11,228 nt of DNA from positions 1 to 11,228 of the forward strand of contig CAYVDJ010000027.1 in assembly GCA_964450755.1 (NCBI GenBank). The letters are read 5' to 3'. Below the pieces are notes generated by a model. It saw nothing but the letters and a program-made list of their open reading frames with translations. It did not search any database and was not told the origin of the DNA. The position numbers and the translations under genes were made by a program. Position 1 is the stretch's first letter. Every line of letters starts with the position of its first letter. This document shows positions 1-7,522 of this stretch, piece after piece. The stretch comes from JAADDG01 sp964450755. GTDB taxonomy: Bacteria; Campylobacterota; Campylobacteria; Campylobacterales; JAADDG01.

Positions 1-204
1 TTTTTAAAGTATTTAATTTTATTTTCCAAAATATATTTTATTTAAACGATAAAAGCCTTTTTTAGGGACTTTTAAACAGTAGTAAAATATTTAAAATTTT
101 ATTTCTTTTATGCTTTTAAATATTAATTTATTTTGCATTAATAATTTTAATATTCTTTTAATTTCATAATTGATATGTTTAATAAAATATTTAAGGAATA
201 TTTT
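1..204. other. AT-rich leader region without a gene
   Basis: This stretch is almost entirely A and T and holds no convincing coding sequence on either strand. It precedes the three-gene plus-strand set and must contain, or lie downstream of, its promoter. Several TATAAT-like hexamers are present (for example TAAAAT at 83-88, TAATAT at 148-153 and CATAAT at 165-170), but in such AT-rich DNA none can be singled out. A weak imperfect hairpin may form at 51-73 (AAAAGCC against GGGACTTTT, loop of about 8). It is too GC-poor and lacks a clean trailing T-run, so I do not call it a terminator. Confidence 0.6.
193..197 (+). promoter_or_regulatory. Ribosome binding site deciding the start of the first small gene
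   Basis: AAGGA sits 7 bases before the ATG at 205. The upstream in-frame ATG at 175 has no purine-rich site before it. This supports a 70-codon rather than an 80-codon gene. Confidence 0.6.
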
Positions 205-417
205 ATGAAGGAGAATGAGAAAAAACAGTTTTTTAAACAAAATTATAAATTGCTGGTTAAACAAGGTAATAAACTTTTAAGTGAACATAAAAAGAGATAC
301 GGTTATCTTCGGGGTTTCAAAAAGCCTGTAAAATCTCTGATGCAAAATGAACTTGACGGAGGGGATGAAAGAGAGGTTACCGCTTTTGAGATAAATGAGT
401 ACAGGATGCCAAGATGA
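205..417 (+). CDS. Small charged protein of unknown function, first gene of a three-gene set
   Basis: This 70-residue protein matches no family I recognise. An in-frame ATG at 175 would add ten residues, but only the ATG at 205 has a well-spaced ribosome binding site (AAGGA, 7-base gap), so 205 is preferred. The N-terminal two thirds is lysine-rich and probably helical (KKQFFKQNYKLLVKQ), followed by a basic RYGYLRGFKKP segment. The C-terminal third is acidic (ELDGGDERE). There is no signal peptide or membrane segment, so it is probably cytoplasmic. Its stop overlaps the start of the next gene in an ATGA, which suggests translational coupling and a shared role with the membrane protein and the 792-residue protein downstream. 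It could be a small regulator, adaptor or antitoxin-like partner; nothing in the sequence decides this. Confidence 0.7.
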   Translation: MKENEKKQFFKQNYKLLVKQGNKLLSEHKKRYGYLRGFKKPVKSLMQNELDGGDEREVTAFEINEYRMPR

Positions 418-1418
418 GCAAAAAGTTTACCAAAAGTGATATCCATTTTACTGCAAAAACAATTTTTGAAAGATTTTTTTGTTTTTTAAAGACTTTTGAA
501 ATACCCCTGCTTTTTATTATCATCGGCTTAGGTTTTGTTGCTTTGATTTTATATACTTTAAATCTATATCAAAAAGAATATCATATATTTTTAATAGAAT
601 ATATATTTATTATCTTACTTATTCCTCTCTTTCTTGTATTTTTTTCAAAAAAAATATTAATTTTGTTATATGAAATAATTTTTAGCTATAAATACATAGA
701 TGTAAAAAATCATGATTTTTATACAAATTCAAATGATTTTTTAAAGCATATTAAAGATAAGAACAGAGGAGTATATTTTTTTATCCTGCCTTTGATAAAA
801 AATTCTGATGATAATTTTGATAAAATAAAAAGATCTTTTGAAAAACTCATCTCTTTTTGGTACACATCAGAATTTGACAAAGTAAAACTAAGATTTTTTC
901 TCCCTTTGTTATCTATATCTTTTAGTATTATCTCTTTTATTATAACCTTGTATTTGCTGGATAATGCAGATATGAGTAATGTAGGAAAAATGACTTTTGC
1001 TACAATTTTTTTACTGGTTTTATATCTTTGTATGCTTTATCACATCAATATATTTTTGGATCCTTTATATTATATGAAAGATATAGACAGACATTTTAAA
1101 AGTTCAAATATAAATTTTCCAAAACAATCCCAAAAACAGTCCCAAAAAATCATGCTTTTTATGAATAAGGTTTTTCTTTTTAAAATAAATGATAAAGACA
1201 TGGATAGAATGATAGATTTAAATACAAGTGAAGAGTTTGAAAATTTTATCCATAGAAGTAAAATGGATAAAAAAGGAAGAGATCTTCTTATACAAATTTT
1301 TATCTCCGTTTTTATGGTTATCTATTTGACAATATTTGTAGAAGTACTAGTGGATGATTATGCAGATGAATTTATCAAAAAGAACGAACAAAATATAACA
1401 AAAATGATGAGGAATTAA
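414..1418 (+). CDS. Multi-pass inner-membrane protein of unknown function
   Basis: This 334-residue protein has about five hydrophobic segments by eye, near residues 30-52, 58-78 (possibly extending to 90), 161-182, 192-215 and 289-312. Hydrophilic, lysine-rich stretches lie at about 91-160 and 216-288. The arrangement suggests two membrane hairpins separated by a roughly 70-residue domain, then a last helix near the C-terminus and a charged tail. I do not recognise the family and see no transporter, kinase or protease motif. AGGA at 403-406 lies 7 bases before the ATG, and the start overlaps the previous stop by 4 bases (ATGA). The next gene starts one base after its stop. A local 12-bp near-duplication at 1120-1143 encodes KQSQKQSQK. 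Base composition is extremely AT-rich: 8 G/C in the 60 bases at 541-600. A membrane anchor, sensor or pore-type effector are all possible; none is shown. Confidence 0.85.
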   Translation: MSKKFTKSDIHFTAKTIFERFFCFLKTFEIPLLFIIIGLGFVALILYTLNLYQKEYHIFLIEYIFIILLIPLFLVFFSKKILILLYEIIFSYKYIDVKNHDFYTNSNDFLKHIKDKNRGVYFFILPLIKNSDDNFDKIKRSFEKLISFWYTSEFDKVKLRFFLPLLSISFSIISFIITLYLLDNADMSNVGKMTFATIFLLVLYLCMLYHINIFLDPLYYMKDIDRHFKSSNINFPKQSQKQSQKIMLFMNKVFLFKINDKDMDRMIDLNTSEEFENFIHRSKMDKKGRDLLIQIFISVFMVIYLTIFVEVLVDDYADEFIKKNEQNITKMMRN

Positions 1419-1419
1419 T

Positions 1420-3798
1420 ATGAAAGACAATTTAAACAGAGGAAATTCCATCGAAAAGAGTCTAAGTTTTTTACAACTTGAAAAACTTCTTATTATAACA
1501 AAGGAGGTTGATTTTATTAAAAATATTTTAGATTATTTTTGTGGTTATGACTGTAGGGACGAGGATAAAAACAAAAAATTTCTGCAGGAAAATATCAAAA
1601 AATTAAAACATGATATAAACAATATTTTTAAAAGAATAGAAAATCTAAAAGATATAAATACAAATATTATAAATAAAAGTTCAGATATAGAATTTATCAT
1701 TTTTTATGACTATGTCAGAACCCAGATAGAAGAACTGTTGTCTATAATAGAAGCCCTATATACAAAAATGAATCAGCTTTTTGGAGAGATGTTAAATCAA
1801 TATATTCCATATCCTACATTTTTTGGAAGAAGATACTCAAGTTACGGAATTTTAATGTATTTGGATCACGCATACGAAAGTATATTGAAAAAACTGATAG
1901 AACCCAAAACACCGGAAAATAATATAGTTTTAGGCTGGAGTTACAACACCGGATTTAAACATAAAATTTTAAGAAACAAAGATATTCAAAGAGTCAATTA
2001 CAATTATGAGACACACAATGATTATATAGAACTTCCCTACTGGTATTATGAACTTCCCTTTTTGATACCGGCAATTACACATGAAGTGGTAAGCATAGCT
2101 TTGAGAAAAAAGGGTTCCAGATTGGAAGATAAATACTATAAAAAATTTCATAATAAATTGAAAACATTTTTTGATGACAATTCCAATAGACTGGTTAGAG
2201 AGATAGGTGATGTTTTAGGATATGAGTGGCTTACAAAAGAGTTGTCTCAGGATATTTATGCTGATATTATTGCTTATGAAATTCACGGATACTCTTATGT
2301 TTTGACTCTGGTTCATAATCTTTTGGGAGAAAAAATATCAAAAGATTTTATAGAAGTTGTTTATGAAGATGACGGAAACAGGATTGAAAAATACAATTTC
2401 AAACCAAATGACTGGCTTTTTTCTCCAAAAAGAGAACACAATCATCTAAGAATCTATTTCATGCTCTCTCTTTTGGCAATGGACAAGAAACAGTGTAACA
2501 AGGAAATCAAAAGAGAGGAGATTATAGCTTTTATAAAAAATACTCTTGATTTGATAATAGAACTTATATCAAACACAACATTCAAAAAAACATTCAATTG
2601 TAAAGCCTCTTTGGAAAATAAAAAAAACGGATTTGAAAAGCTTTACAGAGAAAATTTTCCAAACTACTATTCTACCTATGAAGTAGTAAAAATATATTTG
2701 AAACAATTAACAGATTTTCTTTTAAGTATTGACAGAAAAATAATAATACCAAAAAATTTAAAAAAGATTTTAAAGCAGATAAATTTTATCGATTTTAACC
2801 CGTTATGGGAAGAGAGATTTTTGGTTATAAACAACAATGAAAACAAAGTTCCATATAAAGGAAAATTCAGACAGTTTATCCACAGAGAGATAAGTGATAT
2901 AGAATATTTGAAAAATAACGATGAAAATGGAATTTGGGTATTGACACTCAGAAAAGTAAGAAAAGATTATATAAATAAAAAATTTACATCGGAAACATCC
3001 TTAGATGATTTCAAAAAAAAGATGAAAGAGATAATGGATGATACACACAGTCTAATAAACCAAAAATTTATAGCTTACGGTATTTATGATTATGCATATT
3101 TGGAAAAAAAAGAGAATACTCTAAATGTCAAGAAACTTTTAGAAGAGATTTTGAATAAAAAAAGGGAAAATGAACTGTTTTATTTTGATTCAAAAAGTAT
3201 TCTGATGAAAATATCTGAAACTGTTTATGGAAAAAGAGATACCGAAAAAAAAGCTTTTTCTTTGATCATCAATATAGAGCTTATAAAGGATTCAAAAAAA
3301 CCAAACGGATATAAAGATCTTAAAAAAGCTGTTGAATCTCTATCCAAAACCCTGAAAGACAAACAGGAGATGTTTGAAAAAGCTGATATTTATAAATCTC
3401 TGGGACCAAAAGATCTGACCGTTATCATTCAAAACAGTAATATCAATAATCTATATGAGATAATAAACTATATATACAAAGAAGATGCCAAAGAGAAACT
3501 GATAAACAGAACTTTCAGTATATTTTGTTCCAAACATTATGAAGACAATCAAAATCTACAAATAGAAGAAAATTATTCATTCGTAACATATATCAGAGTT
3601 GCAAGAAACAACAAAGGAGAAGAGCTGATAAAAAAAATCAGAAATGAAGACAAAACAGCGGAAATTTTTCAAACTTCCGGTGTTATGGATTTTAGAATCA
3701 AATGGAGTGAAAAATCGATATCAAAACTTTTTGAAAAATATGAAAAACTCTACTCCTATATAACCGATTATCAGACAAAAATAGAAAAAATCATGTAA
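1420..3798 (+). CDS. Large soluble protein with degenerate metallopeptidase-like core and three RAM/ACT-like modules (function unknown)
   Basis: This 792-residue protein has no signal peptide or membrane helix. Residues 1-125 look helical. At 214-229 the segment FLIPAITHEVVSIALR resembles a zinc-metallopeptidase helix, but the second histidine of HExxH is serine (H221, E222, S225). Downstream, KELSQDIYADIIAYEIHG (273-290) and REHNHLRIYFML (338-349) occupy the places where related predicted peptidases carry an E-x-x-A-D segment and an HP-x-x-R motif. From about 500 on, three alpha/beta stretches each contain G-x-x-D: GIYD (554-557), GPKD (662-665) and GVMD (754-757), with preceding strand-helix patterns like Lrp/AsnC effector domains. 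GAGGA at 1409-1413 lies 6 bases before the ATG. The stop lies 4 bp from that of the converging PBP gene. The reading frame is certain; domain assignments are by eye and tentative. Catalytic activity is doubtful because of the missing histidine. Confidence 0.88.
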   Translation: MKDNLNRGNSIEKSLSFLQLEKLLIITKEVDFIKNILDYFCGYDCRDEDKNKKFLQENIKKLKHDINNIFKRIENLKDINTNIINKSSDIEFIIFYDYVRTQIEELLSIIEALYTKMNQLFGEMLNQYIPYPTFFGRRYSSYGILMYLDHAYESILKKLIEPKTPENNIVLGWSYNTGFKHKILRNKDIQRVNYNYETHNDYIELPYWYYELPFLIPAITHEVVSIALRKKGSRLEDKYYKKFHNKLKTFFDDNSNRLVREIGDVLGYEWLTKELSQDIYADIIAYEIHGYSYVLTLVHNLLGEKISKDFIEVVYEDDGNRIEKYNFKPNDWLFSPKREHNHLRIYFMLSLLAMDKKQCNKEIKREEIIAFIKNTLDLIIELISNTTFKKTFNCKASLENKKNGFEKLYRENFPNYYSTYEVVKIYLKQLTDFLLSIDRKIIIPKNLKKILKQINFIDFNPLWEERFLVINNNENKVPYKGKFRQFIHREISDIEYLKNNDENGIWVLTLRKVRKDYINKKFTSETSLDDFKKKMKEIMDDTHSLINQKFIAYGIYDYAYLEKKENTLNVKKLLEEILNKKRENELFYFDSKSILMKISETVYGKRDTEKKAFSLIINIELIKDSKKPNGYKDLKKAVESLSKTLKDKQEMFEKADIYKSLGPKDLTVIIQNSNINNLYEIINYIYKEDAKEKLINRTFSIFCSKHYEDNQNLQIEENYSFVTYIRVARNNKGEELIKKIRNEDKTAEIFQTSGVMDFRIKWSEKSISKLFEKYEKLYSYITDYQTKIEKIM

Positions 3799-3802
3799 TC
3801 TT

Positions 3803-5737
3803 CTAAAACAACAACTCCTGCTGTGGCGAAGTTATCGAGTTATAACTCTTTTTCGGAGGTTTTGAGATATCGGTAAACAAAACACTCTCTCCTCCTATCT
3901 TTGTTTTTCTGATACCTGTGGGTATATCAAATTCTCTTTTGGTTTCAGGATGCAAAGAGAGATATTTTTCAAAGAAGTATTTAAATGCAGGAGCCGCTGC
4001 CCTGCCTCCGGTTTCTCTTTTGCCGATAGGTTTGTTGTCATCTCTGCCAAACCATGTAATAACCTGAATCTGCGGTGAAAAACCGCAAAACCAAGCATCA
4101 ATGTTGTTATTGGTAGTTCCTGTTTTTCCCGCCAACTCTATACCTTTTACTTTCGCTTTTCTCGCCGTTCCTCTTTTTATAACATCTTTTAGCATATCGA
4201 TGATCAAATATGCCTGTTTTGCCGGTTCAAGCCTCTCTTTTTTAGCAGTAAAAATCTTTTCATTACCATATTTATCCACCGTTTTTCTGATAAAAACAGG
4301 TTTTACTTTTTCACCGTAATTTGAAAAAATGGTATAAAATTCACTGAATTTCAAAGGAGAAATTCCAAAGGTTCCAAGGGGCATGGAGAGATTGAAAGGA
4401 AGATTTTCAAATCCCATCTTCTTGAGCTCTTCCATCACAACATCCAATCCCATCTCGTTTACAAGATTGATCGTTGCTAAGTTTCTTGAATGAACAAGAG
4501 CATTTTTCAAACTTATCAAACCTTCATAGTTTCTCTCATAATTTTTCGGCTTCCAATCATCTTTATCGGGATTGTTGCTTCTATAAATTCTTGATATATC
4601 GGGAATCTCACTTGCAGGAGAATATCCCAGATTCAGCGCTATCTGATAAATAAAAGGTTTAAAGCTGCTGCCTGGTTGTCTTAGACTTTGCGTTGCTCTG
4701 TTAAATTCGCTGATATTGTGATCCACTCCTCCTATCAAGGCAAGTATCTCTCCCGTTGAACTTCTTGTAATTACCATTGCACCGTTTAAAGTACTGTTGT
4801 TTTGATCTTTATGTCTTAACTTCAACTCTTCATAGGCTTTTTCAAAAGACTCTTCGGCAATTTTTTGTATTTCACTGTCTATATTGAGATATATTTTATA
4901 ACCGCCTGTTTTTATATCTTTGTATCCGTCATATTTTTTCAACTCTCTTAAAGTCTGATCCACAAGATAAGGAGAACTGTTCAAAGTTAGCGAATCATTA
5001 TAAACTTTGGGTTTAAAATTTTCATACATTTTAAACTCTTCATTTGTTATCCACCCAAGAGCCTTCATTCTGGAGAGTACATAATTTGCGCGGCTTATTG
5101 CAAAATCAAGATGTCTTGTAGGATCATAAAGGCTCGGTGCTTTGGGAAGTCCGACAAGTATTGCTATCTCTTTTAGATTGAGTTCATTTAAATCTTTATG
5201 AAAATATCCCTTTGCAGCTGTTTTTATACCATAATATCCGTGTCCCAAATAGACCTGATTTAGGTATCTTTCCAAAATCTCCTCTTTGCTTAGAGCATTT
5301 TCAAGTTTTATAGCAATAATAACTTCATTGATCTTTCGTCTGAATTTTTTGGCACGACTTAGAAGAGTATTTTTTATCAACTGTTGTGTTATCGTACTTG
5401 CTCCCTGAACAAGTTTCATCTCTTTTATATCTTTTACCGCCGCCCTGAAAATAGCCTCTAAATTTATCCCTTTATGTTCAAAAAAAGATGTATCTTCCAC
5501 CGCAATAAGCGCTTCTATAACCCTTGAGGGAATCTCTTCATATTTTGCATAAAGTCTGTTCTCTTTGCCAAAAAGATTTGCCAGTAATACGCCGTTTCTG
5601 TCATAAATCTGACTTGAGAGAGGGGGATTGTAGTTTATTATTTTATTTGCATCAAATTTAACCTGAGAATAAAAATATAAAAAAACTCCTACTATACTAA
5701 GAGCCAAAACCGTTAAAAAAGCTATTATGTACTTCAC
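3803..5737 (-). CDS. pbpA: Class A penicillin-binding protein 1A (bifunctional peptidoglycan glycosyltransferase/transpeptidase)
   Basis: This 644-residue protein polymerises lipid II into glycan strands and cross-links stem peptides on the periplasmic side of the inner membrane. Residues 2-23 form a single membrane anchor. The GT51 domain follows, with EDTSFFEHKG (81-90, catalytic E81), QGASTITQQL (111-120) and ILERYLNQVYLG (154-165). The transpeptidase domain has SSFK (357-360, acylated S357), SRN (417-419) and KTGTT (538-542), so all catalytic motifs are intact. Its length suits the compact PBP1A of Campylobacterota, without the extra domain that makes enterobacterial PBP1a about 850 residues. 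The start is GTG, overlapping the stop of the ABC gene (GTGA), with AGAGG 9 bases upstream. It is the last gene of the alaS operon and has no room for its own terminator, because the converging gene ends 4 bp away. Confidence 0.97.
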   Translation of the reverse strand: MKYIIAFLTVLALSIVGVFLYFYSQVKFDANKIINYNPPLSSQIYDRNGVLLANLFGKENRLYAKYEEIPSRVIEALIAVEDTSFFEHKGINLEAIFRAAVKDIKEMKLVQGASTITQQLIKNTLLSRAKKFRRKINEVIIAIKLENALSKEEILERYLNQVYLGHGYYGIKTAAKGYFHKDLNELNLKEIAILVGLPKAPSLYDPTRHLDFAISRANYVLSRMKALGWITNEEFKMYENFKPKVYNDSLTLNSSPYLVDQTLRELKKYDGYKDIKTGGYKIYLNIDSEIQKIAEESFEKAYEELKLRHKDQNNSTLNGAMVITRSSTGEILALIGGVDHNISEFNRATQSLRQPGSSFKPFIYQIALNLGYSPASEIPDISRIYRSNNPDKDDWKPKNYERNYEGLISLKNALVHSRNLATINLVNEMGLDVVMEELKKMGFENLPFNLSMPLGTFGISPLKFSEFYTIFSNYGEKVKPVFIRKTVDKYGNEKIFTAKKERLEPAKQAYLIIDMLKDVIKRGTARKAKVKGIELAGKTGTTNNNIDAWFCGFSPQIQVITWFGRDDNKPIGKRETGGRAAAPAFKYFFEKYLSLHPETKREFDIPTGIRKTKIGGESVLFTDISKPPKKSYNSITSPQQELLF

Positions 5738-6429
5738 GAACGAAAACCTCTGTTTTTAAAATTTGCTTCTATCAATTTTTTGGTATATTCTTTCCTGGGA
5801 CTGTCCAATATATCTTTGATTCTGCCCTCTTCCACTATCCTACCGCTCTTTATAACGGCAATTTCTTCACACAACTTTACAGAAGAGTCTATATCATGTG
5901 TTACAAAAAGAATCAAAAAACCGAAATCTTTTTGAAGCTTTTTTATCAAATCCAAAATTTTATCTTTATTTGTACTGTCAAGTGCCGTTGTAGGCTCATC
6001 TAGCAAAAGAAGTTTTGGCTCTGATGCCAAAGCCATTGCGATAATAACTCTTTGAAGTTGTCCACCGCTGAGTTCTGACGGAAATCTCTCAAGCAAAGAG
6101 GATTCCAACTCTACATACTCCATAAATTTATGAGCTTTTGAAGAAGAGATAAAAAACTGATCTTTTATTTTTGTCAAAGGAGAAAGTGCCGTAAAGGGAT
6201 TTTGAACGACGATAGAGACATTTTCACCTCTTTTTAACTCAAAATCGCTCTTTACCTCAAGCTCCAAACTCATCGTTTGGGGTAAAAGTCCCAAAAGGGC
6301 TTTCAGTGTCAAACTCTTTCCGCTTCCGCTCTCACCTACAAGAGCAAAAGAGTTTTCAAATGAAAAAGAGATATTTACCAAATCTTTATCTTCATAGATA
6401 ATCCTAAGTTTCTTACAACAAAAACCCAA
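5734..6429 (-). CDS. ABC transporter ATP-binding protein, NikD/DppD-like, without partner subunits nearby
   Basis: This 231-residue cytoplasmic ATPase has a complete motif set: Walker A GESGSGKS (32-39), Q-loop Q76 in VVQNP, signature LSGGQLQR (120-127), Walker B LLLLDEP (140-146), D-loop TALD (148-151) and switch histidine H178 in THD. The C-terminal SPRKEYTKKLIEA recalls the P-x-H-P-Y-T-x-x-L segment of peptide/nickel importer ATPases. It is shorter than typical DppD-type subunits (over 300 residues). The Q-loop to signature distance is only about 43 residues, implying a reduced helical subdomain. No permease, binding protein or second ATPase lies in the window, so the substrate is unknown. 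The start is TTG, directly after the TGA of the bioF-like gene, with GAGGGGAG 6 bases upstream. The gene overlaps the PBP start by 4 bases. Confidence 0.9.
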   Translation of the reverse strand: MGFCCKKLRIIYEDKDLVNISFSFENSFALVGESGSGKSLTLKALLGLLPQTMSLELEVKSDFELKRGENVSIVVQNPFTALSPLTKIKDQFFISSSKAHKFMEYVELESSLLERFPSELSGGQLQRVIIAMALASEPKLLLLDEPTTALDSTNKDKILDLIKKLQKDFGFLILFVTHDIDSSVKLCEEIAVIKSGRIVEEGRIKDILDSPRKEYTKKLIEANFKNRGFRS

Positions 6430-7518
6430 TCAAATCTCCCCTCTTAAACTTTTTAAAAATTCTTTTAGTATATCTTTTTTTACTTTAAGACGAGGTATAA
6501 TCCTCAAAATAGATCTCTCTACCGTCGGAGGTCTGATAGCTCCTATCAGATATCCCTTTTTTAAATACCTCTTTTTAAGCTCCATTACCTTGCCGGAATT
6601 TTCTATATCTATCTTCAAGATCAAGCTGTCCATCTCGATATCAAGATATTTTTTTACAAGATTTTGATTTCTCTGTATCTTTTGTTTGTAATTTTTGATA
6701 TTTTTTTGAATATCTCTCATCCCGTAGTATGCCAGAGAGATATCAAAAGGTGAAACGGCGGTTGCATAGATGATCGATTTGGCTCTGTTTAAAAGATAAT
6801 TTTCAATCTCCCTGCAACAAAGGATATAAGCCCCGTAACTTCCAAGAGCTTTTCCCAAAGTTCCCATTTTTATATGGTTTTTTTTGATACTTATACCGTA
6901 ATGTTCAAAAATACCCAAAAGTTTTTCACCCACAACACCGACACTGTGGGCTTCATCAACGATCAAAAGTGTATCATCCCTGTTTGTAACATCAAATATC
7001 TCTTTGTTTAACAGATCACCTTCCATCGAATAGACACCTTCAACCGCTACTATAGCTCTGTAAAAAACACCGTTTTGCAAAATCTCTCTTAAATGCCCTG
7101 CGTCATTGTGTCTGAAAAAAACAACTTTTGCATCCACAAGCTTTGATGCCAAAATTCCGCTTGCATGATATTTCTCATCAATGATCAAGATATCTCTTTT
7201 GCGAGGCAGTGCTTCTATCAAAGCAAGATTTGCCAAAAATCCGCTTCCGACAACAACAGCACTCTCAAAAGAGTTGATTTTTGCCATATAGGTTTCAAAT
7301 TTTTGATGAACTAAATGATATCCGTTTACAAGCATAGAGGCTTTTGAAGAGTGATAATCCTCTTTTTTTAAAGATTTATAGGCTTTTTTCAAAACCTTTC
7401 TCTTTTCACTGAGTCCCAAATAGTCATTGGAGGCAAGATCGATTAGATTTTTATTATAAATCTCTCTTGTTCTGTATCTGTTTGCTTTTTTTAAAGCCGC
7501 TAACTCTTTTTGATACAT
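6430..7518 (-). CDS. bioF: 8-amino-7-oxononanoate synthase-like PLP enzyme (alpha-oxoamine synthase family)
   Basis: This 362-residue enzyme probably condenses pimeloyl-ACP (or CoA) with L-alanine to form 8-amino-7-oxononanoate in biotin synthesis. Family marks are LASNDYLGL (28-36), the DEAHS motif (188-192; D188 should contact the PLP pyridine nitrogen), the PLP-binding lysine K223 in TLGKALGSYGA, and IRPPTVERSILRI (328-340). In most BioF proteins the last motif reads roughly IRPPTVPxGTxRLRI, so the P-x-G-T part is altered here. It is slightly shorter than E. coli BioF (384). No other biotin gene lies in the window. A bioF-like gene beside PBP1A is also known in Helicobacter pylori, which favours the assignment. 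Related KBL-type or other CoA-thioester condensing enzymes remain possible. ATG start, 4 bases after the maf stop, without an obvious ribosome binding site. Confidence 0.78.
   Translation of the reverse strand: MYQKELAALKKANRYRTREIYNKNLIDLASNDYLGLSEKRKVLKKAYKSLKKEDYHSSKASMLVNGYHLVHQKFETYMAKINSFESAVVVGSGFLANLALIEALPRKRDILIIDEKYHASGILASKLVDAKVVFFRHNDAGHLREILQNGVFYRAIVAVEGVYSMEGDLLNKEIFDVTNRDDTLLIVDEAHSVGVVGEKLLGIFEHYGISIKKNHIKMGTLGKALGSYGAYILCCREIENYLLNRAKSIIYATAVSPFDISLAYYGMRDIQKNIKNYKQKIQRNQNLVKKYLDIEMDSLILKIDIENSGKVMELKKRYLKKGYLIGAIRPPTVERSILRIIPRLKVKKDILKEFLKSLRGEI
6436..6443 (-). promoter_or_regulatory. Strong ribosome binding site for the TTG-started ABC gene
   Basis: GAGGGGAG on the minus strand ends 6 bases before the TTG at 6429. 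It lies within the last codons of the bioF-like gene (Arg-Gly-Glu-Ile). The quality of this site is the main reason to accept a TTG start here. Confidence 0.75.
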
Positions 7519-7522
7519 CTTT

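Noticed and set aside
51..73. Possible terminator hairpin in the AT-rich leader
   Set aside because: Only two G-C pairs besides the AAAAG/CTTTT arms, a bulge in the stem, and no clear upstream gene to terminate.
1120..1143. 12-bp tandem near-duplication encoding KQSQKQSQ
   Set aside because: Two imperfect copies only; most simply local slippage in an A-rich linker, not a functional repeat array.
1969..2151. Minus-strand open frame of 60 codons
   Set aside because: Antisense to the peptidase-like region of the 792-residue protein; no ribosome binding site and no recognisable product.
3895..4319. Two short open frames, one per strand, within the PBP1A gene
   Set aside because: Both overlap the conserved KTGTT-containing transpeptidase region of PBP1A and have no independent support.
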